From Arachidicoccus terrestris (GTDB lineage Bacteria; Bacteroidota; Bacteroidia; Chitinophagales; Chitinophagaceae): a DNA stretch of 64,000 nucleotides. Made by a program: the position numbers and the translations under genes. Of the stretch, positions 49,061-58,255 are shown piece after piece; the first letter of the stretch is position 1; every line of letters begins with the position of its first letter. The notes beneath the pieces were generated by a model. That model was given only the letters and a program-made list of their open reading frames with translations. It did no database searches and was not told where the DNA came from. The stretch is from NCBI RefSeq assembly GCF_020042345.1, contig NZ_CP083387.1, positions 4,588,001 to 4,652,000 of the forward strand. Direction: 5' to 3'.

Positions 49061-50599
49061 ATGCTAAAATTCAAACGTAGCGTCCTTCGCCCCCGAACTG
49101 GCGGGCGGGCACTACTGTCCGGTCTGCTTACAACTGTCGCTATTACCCAGTTCAGCCCGGTACTGGTATGGTGCTGTTTTGTTCCCTTATTCACGCTGCT
49201 ATCGACCGGCTCGGTAAAAACGGCCGTTAAGGCTGGTGTGTATTTTGGCGCGGCGTTGTCTCTGGGACTGTTTTTTTGGATGATACCCGGTGCCAGCCGT
49301 TTCACCGGTCACCCGACACTGTATGGCTGGTTAGGCCTGGTTGTGGCTGGTACCTTTTTTTGTCTTTTTTTCGGATTGATCAGCGGTGTTTTCAGCTGTT
49401 TAAAATGGCGGGGAAAAAACCACCTTGTCTGTATAGATACATTACTCATCAGCAGTTTTTTTTGCCTGGGAGAAGCGTTCCTTGAAAAGATTACGACCGG
49501 TGGTCCCTGGTTGCGTTTTCATGCTGGCTTTCCCCTGGCCGCCAGCCGCTATGGGATACAGCCGGCTGCCTGGCTGGGCGTGTACGGGTTGTCCTTTGTT
49601 GTTGTGGCCGTAAACTATTTGTTCTCACTGGCTATCCGGCGAAAAGCCTGGCACGGGCTTATACTGCCGGCAGGGGTTATCGTGTTGTATTTGGCTAGCG
49701 GTTATCTGCTAAAACTTCATTTTGAGCAAACACGACCAGCCGGTAAAAGAATAACAGTCGCCATCTTGACAGAAAACACGCCACCGGAAACCAAATGGAA
49801 TGATCAGACCGGCAACCAATTGGCACAAGGGCTCTTGCGGCTGAGCCGTCAGGCAGCCGCAGCAAAGCCAGACATCGCGCTATGGTCGGAGTCCGCCATT
49901 CCCTGGACTTATCGTAAAGACGATGATCTGGTAGCCGCCGTTTTAAAGAATACAGCGCCGGCTGGTCTTACCCATATACTGGGCATGAATACAGTTACTG
50001 GAAAGGAAAATGTTGTCTATAATTCAGCCTACGTCATTACATCAGATGGACGGGTGAGCGGCAGATATGACAAACAGGTATTATTATCGCTGATTGAAGA
50101 GCCCGTTGGAGGACTGCTGCTTCCTTTTATGAGCAGCGGCGGTTACTCTGCCATGCCCGGCCCCGGCAAAGACCCTGTTCTTACGCCTGTGGGTAAGGCA
50201 GGTATACTGATCTGCAACGAATCGATGCAGCAGGAGCTGGCCCGGAGCGCCGTTCAAAAAGGCGCCGTTTTCCTGTGTAATCTGAGCAACGACGGCTGGT
50301 TCAGTGACAGTTATCTGCCGGGTGCGCACTTTTATAATGCTAGACTCAGAGCCGTTGAAACCAGAAAAGATATGGTGGTTAACAGTAACCTCGGGTATTC
50401 GGGACTGATTCGAGCTTCAGGCGATATCAACTTTATGCAAAAGACCGACCACCCGACAGTAGCGCTGGCCAGCATAGAGGAAAATCGTTCGCAGCCACTG
50501 GCCGTCAGATATCCATGGCTGTCACTGTATTTTTGTTTGGGGCTGGTATTGGCTTTGCTGATTTTGAGGTCTTTGTCAATCGGTCAGCCAACAAAATAA
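49061..50599 (+). CDS. lnt: Apolipoprotein N-acyltransferase
   Basis: The protein has 512 residues, the same length as Escherichia coli Lnt. The N-terminal half has about seven membrane segments; the C-terminal half (about 230-490) is a nitrilase-fold domain. The catalytic triad is recognisable as Glu277 (LWSESAIPW), Lys338 (RYDKQVLL) and Cys385 (ILICNESM), close to Glu267, Lys335 and Cys387 in E. coli. It adds the third acyl chain to the N-terminal Cys of lipoproteins in the inner membrane. The gene lies 31 bases behind the T9SS protein gene and 28 bases from the convergent GH92. Such housekeeping in a glycan locus is unusual; the many SusD-type lipoproteins here may be its clients. Confidence 0.93.
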   Translation: MLKFKRSVLRPRTGGRALLSGLLTTVAITQFSPVLVWCCFVPLFTLLSTGSVKTAVKAGVYFGAALSLGLFFWMIPGASRFTGHPTLYGWLGLVVAGTFFCLFFGLISGVFSCLKWRGKNHLVCIDTLLISSFFCLGEAFLEKITTGGPWLRFHAGFPLAASRYGIQPAAWLGVYGLSFVVVAVNYLFSLAIRRKAWHGLILPAGVIVLYLASGYLLKLHFEQTRPAGKRITVAILTENTPPETKWNDQTGNQLAQGLLRLSRQAAAAKPDIALWSESAIPWTYRKDDDLVAAVLKNTAPAGLTHILGMNTVTGKENVVYNSAYVITSDGRVSGRYDKQVLLSLIEEPVGGLLLPFMSSGGYSAMPGPGKDPVLTPVGKAGILICNESMQQELARSAVQKGAVFLCNLSNDGWFSDSYLPGAHFYNARLRAVETRKDMVVNSNLGYSGLIRASGDINFMQKTDHPTVALASIEENRSQPLAVRYPWLSLYFCLGLVLALLILRSLSIGQPTK

Positions 50600-50627
50600 C
50601 GCCCTGTCCGCCTTTGCTAGGCCAGCG

Positions 50628-52982
50628 TTAAGGCTCCGCCCCCCAGGATTTATTTGGCCTGTCTCCCATCACCAGTTCAAGCGTACCGCCGGCCGCCATA
50701 TCACTATGCATCAGATAACATTTGTTATAAGGTTTCCCATTGAGTTTGGCGGACTGGATATAAATGTTCTTTTCACTATTGTTTTTGGCTATGATGGTAA
50801 AATTTTTGCCGCTTGCATAGGGCGCCATCAATTTAAAGCGGATTTTAGAAAAAACAGGAGAAGTGATCTCATAACGCGGGTCTCCCGGGCAGACGGGATG
50901 AATGCCTGCAGCTGCCAGTACATACCAGGCCGACATCTGTCCTACATCTTCATTGCCGACCAGACCTTCCACTTTATTGTGGTATGCCCCGGCACAGATC
51001 CTTCTGGTCCACTGCTGCGTCAGCCAGGGTGCACCCACCCGGTTAAAAAGAAAAGGCACATGGTGCACCGGTTCATTGGCATGGTTATAATAATCATTCC
51101 ACATAAAGTTTTCCGGCGTATGCTCAAACATATAGGTCAGATCATTTTTAACTTTCTCTGGTCCGCCCATCATAGCCACCATACCATCTACATCCTGAGG
51201 CACAAACCATCCCTGCTGATAAGGATTGCTTTCTATCGTGCCATAGTTCTGTGTCAGACGGCCGTTTTCCGGCCACCTCTGCCAGGAACCGTCTTTATTT
51301 TTAGGCCGGAACCAATGCTTTTCCTTGTCAAAGATATGTTTGTAATCCATGGCTTTGTTCGCATAGAGCCGGGCATCTGCGGACTTGCCCAGATCAGCTG
51401 CCAGTACAGAGAGGCACCAGTCTGCATAGGCATATTCCAGGGTCTCAGAGATACTCAAGCCACCTGGCGTATAGCCTTGTGGGCCGTTATCAAATTTTCG
51501 GACGGTGCCAAGACTATACTGATAGGCCTTTTGAAGATCATAACTTCTGATACCTTTACTGTAAGCATCCGCGATCATGGATACCGCAGGGTTGCCTATC
51601 ATACACCCGGTATAAGCGTTAAAAAGTTCCCAGCGGGGAAAATAACTGCTATCTGTCTGTTCGGCTAAAGAAATCAATGAGTTGATCATATCGCTGACCA
51701 GGGCCGGATTGATAATCGTCTGCAGCGGCATCTGACTGCGAAACACATCCCAGCCGCTGAATATCGTTCTTTTGGTAAATCCCTTTGCCTGATGAGGCCT
51801 GCCATCGCCTCCCGGATAATCACCATTCACATCGGTAATATTTCTGGGATCGATCATCGTATGATAAAGCGCGGTATAAAACACCGTTTTTTCTTCCCGG
51901 CTACCACCCTGGATCATTATTTTGCCAAGCGCCTTATTCCAACGGTCCACGGCCTGGTGATGTACCCGGTCAAAATTCCAGTCTTTTATTTCAGCCATCA
52001 GATTTTCACGGGCACCTTCCTGACTGACAAAAGAAATCCCCGTTTTCATAAAGACGTTTTCCTGGTTACCGGTAGCAAATTCGGTATAAAAGCCAATATG
52101 TTTTTCTGTAAAAGACCGCTGGCCGGCTAACACCCTGGCTGCTGCTACTCTCCTCTGATAGGCAGCGCTGGTTACGGCCTCCCGTTTGCGGCTGGCCGTA
52201 TCTGGGATTGTGGCCGTCCAGACACCGTAGTCACGCAGCGGCTTGCTGAATTTAGTATAGAAATACACCGTATAGTCTGCCTTTCCTACGCCATCACCCC
52301 AGCCGCCGCCTTCAGGCGTGCATTTCATCCATCCTTCAATGGTATGATCATCCACCACCCGGACAAACGCTTCAGAGGCTGTCCCGCCCACGCGCCTGGC
52401 CAGATCGATCTGGATCCGGGAATGGCTGCCTGCAGGGAATGTAAAGCGCATGATACCGCTGTGCGGAGCAGCCGTCATCTCTGCCTTTACTTTATATTTT
52501 TCCAGAAACACACTGTAATAGCCGGCACTGGCTTTTTCTGAAGCTTTATCGTACAAAGACCGGTAACCTTCAGAAGGGTTTTCAAGTGTGCCGGCAAAGG
52601 TCCGCAAAGGCCCCGTAGCAGGCATCACCAGGAAATTACCCAAATCCCCGTACCAACCAATGCCACTCATCTGCGTAAAGGCAAATCCCTCAATACTTGT
52701 ATGTTCATCACTATATCCTGATCCGTTATCGCCGCCGGTAATCGTGTTGGGGCTTACCTGCACCATCCCGTAAGGGGTAGTAGCCCCGGGAAATGTCTTA
52801 CCCAGGCCGTGGTAGATGCCCGCCTCTCCTACACTGGTACTGGCGCCGATCATCGGGTTTACATAGGCTGCCGGAGATGCCATTCCAGATTGTCCGCATA
52901 AGGGTGCCAGGCTTGTTAAAATCATTAGCCCACTGTAGCATACAGAGAGCACATATCGGAAAATAGTGGTGTTGCTATTCAT
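50628..52982 (-). CDS. GH92 family exo-alpha-mannosidase, secreted
   Basis: The protein has 784 residues with a signal peptide (about 10-31, ending APLCGQ). Canonical GH92 motifs: YHGLGKTFPGATTPYGMVQVSPNT-type entry (about 58-80), FSGWDVFRSQMPLQ, NHANEPVHHVPFLF with the probable acid Glu, GNEDVGQMSAWYVLAAAGIHPV, and the late HSDMAAGGTLELVMG block. All blocks altered in the GH92 at 25866-28163 are intact here. It is probably co-transcribed with the secreted esterase 38 bases upstream, so deacylation and mannose release may be linked. Confidence 0.94.
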   Translation of the reverse strand: MNSNTTIFRYVLSVCYSGLMILTSLAPLCGQSGMASPAAYVNPMIGASTSVGEAGIYHGLGKTFPGATTPYGMVQVSPNTITGGDNGSGYSDEHTSIEGFAFTQMSGIGWYGDLGNFLVMPATGPLRTFAGTLENPSEGYRSLYDKASEKASAGYYSVFLEKYKVKAEMTAAPHSGIMRFTFPAGSHSRIQIDLARRVGGTASEAFVRVVDDHTIEGWMKCTPEGGGWGDGVGKADYTVYFYTKFSKPLRDYGVWTATIPDTASRKREAVTSAAYQRRVAAARVLAGQRSFTEKHIGFYTEFATGNQENVFMKTGISFVSQEGARENLMAEIKDWNFDRVHHQAVDRWNKALGKIMIQGGSREEKTVFYTALYHTMIDPRNITDVNGDYPGGDGRPHQAKGFTKRTIFSGWDVFRSQMPLQTIINPALVSDMINSLISLAEQTDSSYFPRWELFNAYTGCMIGNPAVSMIADAYSKGIRSYDLQKAYQYSLGTVRKFDNGPQGYTPGGLSISETLEYAYADWCLSVLAADLGKSADARLYANKAMDYKHIFDKEKHWFRPKNKDGSWQRWPENGRLTQNYGTIESNPYQQGWFVPQDVDGMVAMMGGPEKVKNDLTYMFEHTPENFMWNDYYNHANEPVHHVPFLFNRVGAPWLTQQWTRRICAGAYHNKVEGLVGNEDVGQMSAWYVLAAAGIHPVCPGDPRYEITSPVFSKIRFKLMAPYASGKNFTIIAKNNSEKNIYIQSAKLNGKPYNKCYLMHSDMAAGGTLELVMGDRPNKSWGAEP

Positions 52983-53020
52983 AATTTAAAGACGAAAAAG
53001 ATGGTGTGTTGTAAAGATCC

Positions 53021-53863
53021 CTAATTTTTTGAAAGCTCAAAAAAATGATGCATAAATAAAAGTTCAAACTGGACTGAGTTCGCCCAGTAGTCCCAGGTAT
53101 GTGCACCGGGCCGGGTAATAAAATCGTGGTCGATCTTATCGTATAATAATTTCTTATGCAGCGCCAGATTCTGCTGATATAAAAAATCATCCGAGCCGCA
53201 GTCAATGATGATCTTCAGGGAATCATTGACTAGTTTATGTGTCAGGTAGAGAACGCTATGGGCCTCCCATCTTTTCGGAAACGCACTGTAGGGGCCCAGT
53301 AACTTCGCAATATCAAAGGAACCGGCCAGCGCTGTAATATCCACGGCACCGCTCATGCTGCCGGCTGCTCCGAACAGATCCTGATGTTCTATGGCCAGAT
53401 AGAGTGCACCGTGGCCACCCATACTCAGGCCGAGAATGGCCCGCTTTGAGCGTGCGCCAAAAGTCGGATAATGCTTATCTACCCACGGGAGCAGTTCTCC
53501 GGTAATAAAAGTCTCATATTGGCTCTTCTTATCTATAGGGCTGTCAAAATACCAGCCGGCAAATCCCCCATCGGGACATACGAGGATCACTTTATACCGG
53601 TCTGCATAGGAAGCAATTGCGGGTACCTTTTTGATCCAGTCGCTATAGTTGCCCGAATAACCGTGCAGTAAATAGGCCACTGGTAATTTACCATTGGTTT
53701 TATAATCCGTAGGTAAGATAACGACCGTTTTCATATCACGGTCCATCGCCCGGCTATGAAAAGAAATCGTGTCTACAATAGCCGCTCTTGTATTAAATAC
53801 ATGGCAAAGGAGTATAAAAACCAGCATAAACCTGAAACCTCTTTTTGTCGTTTTAACTTGCAT
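53021..53863 (-). CDS. Secreted alpha/beta-hydrolase esterase (CE1/esterase D-like)
   Basis: The protein has 280 residues with a signal peptide (about 8-27). Esterase D/CE1-type motifs are clear: YLLHGYSGNYSDW (oxyanion region), LGLSMGGHGAL with the nucleophile Ser147, the acidic residue near IIDCGSDDFLY, and the catalytic His in PGAHTWDYW. Family members remove acetyl, feruloyl or similar acyl groups from polysaccharides, or act on S-formylglutathione; export favours the polysaccharide role. It is first in a two-gene unit with GH92 and divergent from the GH38-like gene. Confidence 0.9.
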   Translation of the reverse strand: MQVKTTKRGFRFMLVFILLCHVFNTRAAIVDTISFHSRAMDRDMKTVVILPTDYKTNGKLPVAYLLHGYSGNYSDWIKKVPAIASYADRYKVILVCPDGGFAGWYFDSPIDKKSQYETFITGELLPWVDKHYPTFGARSKRAILGLSMGGHGALYLAIEHQDLFGAAGSMSGAVDITALAGSFDIAKLLGPYSAFPKRWEAHSVLYLTHKLVNDSLKIIIDCGSDDFLYQQNLALHKKLLYDKIDHDFITRPGAHTWDYWANSVQFELLFMHHFFELSKN

Positions 53864-54126
53864 GGATAAAGATGATGATGACTAAATTAAAAATGAACGA
53901 TTACCTGTTAAAGCGCAGCTGTTTACAATGCACTAATAGAAAGTAACATAAGGGCGCCTAATCCGCCATTTAACTATACAGAAAATCACATATTATTTTC
54001 TGTCATAATAGCGGATGCCCTTTCAGAATGTGACTTCAGTTATATACAGGATCACAGCAACCAAGTACCCACTTAAATGAACGAAAACATATCTCCCACT
54101 TAAGGATAAAAAACAGCATTTACTTT
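53864..54126. other. Divergent intergenic region, esterase / GH38-like
   Basis: This 263-bp gap should hold two divergent promoters. No exact TAnnTTTG box, strong dyad or coding region was recognised. Confidence 0.3.
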
Positions 54127-56874
54127 ATGCCAAGAACCTTCACCTTTACAGGCGCTATATCTCTTCTCGTTTTACTATCGTTTTTAACGAGCGCCACGGC
54201 GCATGCACAGGAGCAAAGCTATTTTATAGACGGGTACCACGGTGGCATCTGGGGGCATTTTCCCTATAAATACGCCTCTTTCATCAAAGGAGAAATGCAA
54301 AAATATCCCGAGTGGAAGGTTAATCTGGAGATCGAGCCGGTTACCTGGGATTCTATTCAGGCTGTTGATCCCGATGGATATGGGTTTATTCGCTGCCAGC
54401 TGATGGACAGCTCTTACACCGCCAGAATGGAATATGTGAATCCGGCCTACGGACAGCCTTATATGTTTAATATATCCGGGGAAAGCATCATTCGTCAGCT
54501 GGCCTACGGGATGCGTACCCTGAGAAGGCATTTTCCCGGTGTTACCTTTTCTACCTATAGCTCAGAAGAGCCCTGTTTTACGACGGCTTTACCCGGCATC
54601 CTCCACTCTTTTGGCTTTCAGTATGCCAGTCTGAAAAATCCCAACACCTGCTGGGGCGGTTATACTGCCGCTCATGGCGGAGAAATGCTTCAGTGGGTCG
54701 GCCCCGACGGAAGTGCTATACGCACCGTGCCCAGATATGCTACAGAAAAGCTGGAGAAAGGCTCTACCTGGCAGACCAACGCCTGGAGGAACGACCCGGC
54801 GTATATTAGCGATGCAATGGCTTACGGCATCCGCCGGCCGGTAGGTATGTGCCTCCAGGACGCCGGATGGACTCAAGGCCCCTGGCTGGGGTCCCGTGAG
54901 GCCCTGCAGACAGCCCCTCATACAAACACCACCTATACGACATGGAGGCATTACTTTAAAGAGATTTTAAAAGGCAGTACAAAAGATAAACGCGCTGCTG
55001 CTATCCCTGACTGGAAACTGAGCCAGGAAGATATTCATGTCAGTCTTGTCTGGGGCGGGCAGATTCTTCAAAGAGTTGCGGCCGCTGTCCGTCAGACAGA
55101 GAACAAACTGGTCAGCGCCGAAATGGTCGCTGCCCTAAATCATCATTTTTATCAGACTCCCTGGCCGGGCCAGGCTTTGGACAAGGCTTGGACGAACCTG
55201 CTGCTGTCTCAACACCATGACACCTGGATCGTTCCCTATAACAAAAAGCACGGTATCACCTGGCAGCAGCAGGTGGATCTATGGACCGATACGGCGCTGC
55301 ATATCTCTGACAGTATTCTTTCAGCAGGTACAGTGGCTAACGGGTTTTCCGCGAAAAAAAGAAACACCGGCATTCGCGAGCTGCGCGTTTACAACACCAG
55401 CGGACGGGAAAGGACATCGATGGTGCACTATAGCTTTTCCATGAGCGCCGTTCGGCCCATGGCCTCTCCTTTACTACTGGATCCGGACGGGCATCCGGTA
55501 CAGTACCAGATTGAAGAAGCGCCCGAAATCCAGCCGACAGGCGGCTCAAAACAGATAACCCTGCATTTTGAAGCCACCGCACCGTCGCTTGGCTACGCTA
55601 CCTATCAGCTGGTACTTCACCCAGTAAAGGCGCCGGGGCCCTTTACAGCCTCCCGACCGCCCATTATCAGCCGGTTGAAGAACGGCAATTTTCAGCTGGA
55701 AACAGATCTCTATAAGATCCTGGTCGACCCTAAAAGAGGGGGGATCATGCGTCGTCTCCTACTTAAAGCAAAAGAGAGAATGGGCGACCTTATCCCGTCC
55801 CATGAATTTCTGGCAGACACTGCTAGCCGCGGCATCGGCGAACTGCGGGGGTATTTTTATAAGGAGAAGGTCTTTCATTCCAGCCAGGAGCATCCGGCCA
55901 CCGTATCCATTTTAACCAATGGGCCTTTATATGCAATCCTTAAAATAGAAGGAAAGATCGGCAATACACCTTTTACGCAGCTGCTTCAACTCTCCAGACG
56001 CGATCCGCTGATTCGGACGCAGCTGACTATTGACTGGCAGAAGGCTGCCATCCCCGGCATTGGCGCTTACCCCCAGCGGCGTCATTTTCGCAATGTGGAT
56101 CCCGGTAAAGCGTTTTACAACAGCCGGTATAAACTGTTGACCTTATTTCCGGTAGATGTGCCGGAAGCCACCGTACATAAAGATGCGCCTTTTGATATTT
56201 ATCAAAGCAGGCTGAAAAACACATTTTATGACCGTTGGGACAGTATTAAAAATGATGTACTGCTACACTGGGTCAATATCGACAGCCGAGATAAAACCTA
56301 TGGATTTGCGCTGTTTGCAGATGCTACGACCAGCTATGCCCAAGGCGGAGATCTGCCGCTGGGGCTGACGACCCAGTACATTGGCAGCGGTTTATTTGGC
56401 GCGAATTATACAGTGGACGGCCCAACAGTACTGCGCTATGCATTTATGCCGCATGGCGGGGACTGGAAAACCAGCGGCGTCAACCGGGCTTCAGCAGATT
56501 TTAATACACCGCTGAAACTGATAGCGACAGAAAATCGGGCACATGACCGCCCGGTAAAACGGCGCTCTGGCAGGAAAGCACAAAAGCGAGCCTCCTTTTT
56601 ATCTGTTGATCCGTCGGCCGGTTGGGACGTTACGGCCTTTAAAATGGACGGCGAAGGCAGTTATATCCTCAGACTTTTTAACGCTGTGGGAGACGGCCAG
56701 CCCTACTGTCTGCGATTATCTGAGCGCCTGGTAAAGACCAAGAACATCACCCTGGAACTGATTGATCTCAATGGTCGGTCTCTTGGGACATTACCTGCTG
56801 ATAAAAACGGCAGGGATTTTCAGCTCCGAATACCACCTCTGGGTTTGAGGACCATTAAAATTATCTGTAACTGA
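54127..56874 (+). CDS. GH38-like glycoside hydrolase with non-canonical active site
   Basis: The protein has 915 residues with a signal peptide (about 1-27, ending AHAQ). It has the GH38 layout: N-terminal barrel (about 30-280), helical middle domain (SLVWGGQILQRVAAAVRQTE to LLLSQHHDTW, about 305-370) and a long C-terminal beta region. Canonical GH38 alpha-mannosidases bind zinc through a His-x-Asp pair near the N-terminus, the Asp nucleophile and a later His. Here the first pair reads YHGGIW (His38, no Asp), the nucleophile block reads SSEEP (Glu147/Glu148), while QHHD (His363, His364) is retained. It may be an alpha-mannosidase variant or have another specificity. It starts a plus-strand unit with a FucP-type permease and LacI regulator. 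Confidence 0.82.
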   Translation: MPRTFTFTGAISLLVLLSFLTSATAHAQEQSYFIDGYHGGIWGHFPYKYASFIKGEMQKYPEWKVNLEIEPVTWDSIQAVDPDGYGFIRCQLMDSSYTARMEYVNPAYGQPYMFNISGESIIRQLAYGMRTLRRHFPGVTFSTYSSEEPCFTTALPGILHSFGFQYASLKNPNTCWGGYTAAHGGEMLQWVGPDGSAIRTVPRYATEKLEKGSTWQTNAWRNDPAYISDAMAYGIRRPVGMCLQDAGWTQGPWLGSREALQTAPHTNTTYTTWRHYFKEILKGSTKDKRAAAIPDWKLSQEDIHVSLVWGGQILQRVAAAVRQTENKLVSAEMVAALNHHFYQTPWPGQALDKAWTNLLLSQHHDTWIVPYNKKHGITWQQQVDLWTDTALHISDSILSAGTVANGFSAKKRNTGIRELRVYNTSGRERTSMVHYSFSMSAVRPMASPLLLDPDGHPVQYQIEEAPEIQPTGGSKQITLHFEATAPSLGYATYQLVLHPVKAPGPFTASRPPIISRLKNGNFQLETDLYKILVDPKRGGIMRRLLLKAKERMGDLIPSHEFLADTASRGIGELRGYFYKEKVFHSSQEHPATVSILTNGPLYAILKIEGKIGNTPFTQLLQLSRRDPLIRTQLTIDWQKAAIPGIGAYPQRRHFRNVDPGKAFYNSRYKLLTLFPVDVPEATVHKDAPFDIYQSRLKNTFYDRWDSIKNDVLLHWVNIDSRDKTYGFALFADATTSYAQGGDLPLGLTTQYIGSGLFGANYTVDGPTVLRYAFMPHGGDWKTSGVNRASADFNTPLKLIATENRAHDRPVKRRSGRKAQKRASFLSVDPSAGWDVTAFKMDGEGSYILRLFNAVGDGQPYCLRLSERLVKTKNITLELIDLNGRSLGTLPADKNGRDFQLRIPPLGLRTIKIICN

Positions 56875-56953
56875 TACTTCGGTTGCCAGGGCGGTAGGTC
56901 TGATTCAATTTAATACCGGTCAAATGGCTATATTTACCCAAAGATACGTAGCA

Positions 56954-58243
56954 ATGAAAACAGACAGGATTCCACTCACCGATAAAAAATACTATCTCTT
57001 ATTTGGGTTCCTCACCACTATTTTCCTGATGTGGGGACTAGCCCTTACGCTGATGGATGTACTCAACAAACATTTTCAGACAGCACTGCATATTTCTAAA
57101 TCCAGATCAGCGCTGATTCAGCTGGCGACATTTGGCGCCTATACCCTGGTGGCCCTGCCGGCGGGTATTTATATGAAACGCTTTGGCTACAGAAAAGCTA
57201 TTTTAGCAGGACTGTTTTTGTTTTCGATAGGCGCTTTTCTTTTCATTCCGGCAGCCAACCGGGGATCTTTCGAATACTTTTTGATGGCCCTTTTTATACT
57301 GGCCTCCGGAATGGCGGCACTGGAAACAGTGGCTCATCCATATGTAGCTGCGCTGGGTGATCAGCGAACCAGCGATCAACGTATTAATTTTGCGCAATCC
57401 TTCAACGGCCTGGGTGGTGTCATTGGCCCGGCGATTGGTAGCTTTTTTTTGCTGAAAGCGGAACAGCAGCATCTAAGCGATCTATCTACCGTCAAAACGC
57501 TATATGTGGCTATTGGTTGCGTTATCGCGCTGATGGGCCTTGTTTTTGTCTTTTCTCCCTTTTCCAGCACTTCCCTGCCGCAGGAAGCAGCCCATCCACA
57601 GACGGGTGAACGGTCGGGTGCGATGCAACTCGCTGCTCCTGCTTCCGTCAGGCATCTGATCCATGAAAAGCATTTCGTCTTCTCGGTAGTGGCCCAGTTT
57701 TTCAACGTAGCTGCCCAGGCAGGCACCTGGGCCTATTTTATCAATTATGGAGAGGAGGTGCTGCATCTAAGTGCCGAACATGCAGGCTATTTTTTCTCGC
57801 TCAGTATTTTTTTACTCGTGATCGGTCGCTTTACCGGTACCTTCCTGATGCGCTATATTAAACCCCACAAACTATTGGCTATTTTTGCCTTTTGTAATAT
57901 TCTGATGTGCATGATCGTGGCGCAGAGCGCCGGGTGGGTGTCATTTGCAGCATTATTAATGATCAACTTTTTTTTCAGCATCATGTATCCTACGATCTTC
58001 AGCCTCGGGCTCAAGGATCTGGGCAGCTGCACACAACAGGCGTCCTCGTTTATTGTTATGGGTTTTTTAGGGGGAGCTATTTTCCCGCCTTTAATGGGAC
58101 TTATCGCCAATCGGCACATGGCGGCTTCTTATTATTTACCCATTCTGTGTTACATAACCATTTTTGCTTTTGGCATCCGGTACCCGCGACTTAACAAGCA
58201 TTATAGAACATTACATAAAGTGGATCATACCCCGAAAAACTAA
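56954..58243 (+). CDS. MFS sugar:proton symporter, FucP-type
   Basis: The protein has 429 residues from the ATG at 56954; an in-frame ATG ten codons upstream (56924) is also possible. About 12 membrane segments are seen, and the start YLLFGFLTTIFLMWGLALTLMD matches the L-fucose permease group, in which an acidic residue in helix 1 takes part in proton coupling. Further FucP-like blocks are LATFGAYTLVALPAGIYMKRFGYR and MAALETVAHPYVAALGD. It sits in the inner membrane and probably imports a hexose or deoxyhexose; fucose is suggested by the GH29 gene in the same window. It is 79 bases after the GH38-like gene and 12 bases before the LacI regulator. Confidence 0.9.
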   Translation: MKTDRIPLTDKKYYLLFGFLTTIFLMWGLALTLMDVLNKHFQTALHISKSRSALIQLATFGAYTLVALPAGIYMKRFGYRKAILAGLFLFSIGAFLFIPAANRGSFEYFLMALFILASGMAALETVAHPYVAALGDQRTSDQRINFAQSFNGLGGVIGPAIGSFFLLKAEQQHLSDLSTVKTLYVAIGCVIALMGLVFVFSPFSSTSLPQEAAHPQTGERSGAMQLAAPASVRHLIHEKHFVFSVVAQFFNVAAQAGTWAYFINYGEEVLHLSAEHAGYFFSLSIFLLVIGRFTGTFLMRYIKPHKLLAIFAFCNILMCMIVAQSAGWVSFAALLMINFFFSIMYPTIFSLGLKDLGSCTQQASSFIVMGFLGGAIFPPLMGLIANRHMAASYYLPILCYITIFAFGIRYPRLNKHYRTLHKVDHTPKN

Positions 58244-58255
58244 AACCTTTACGAC

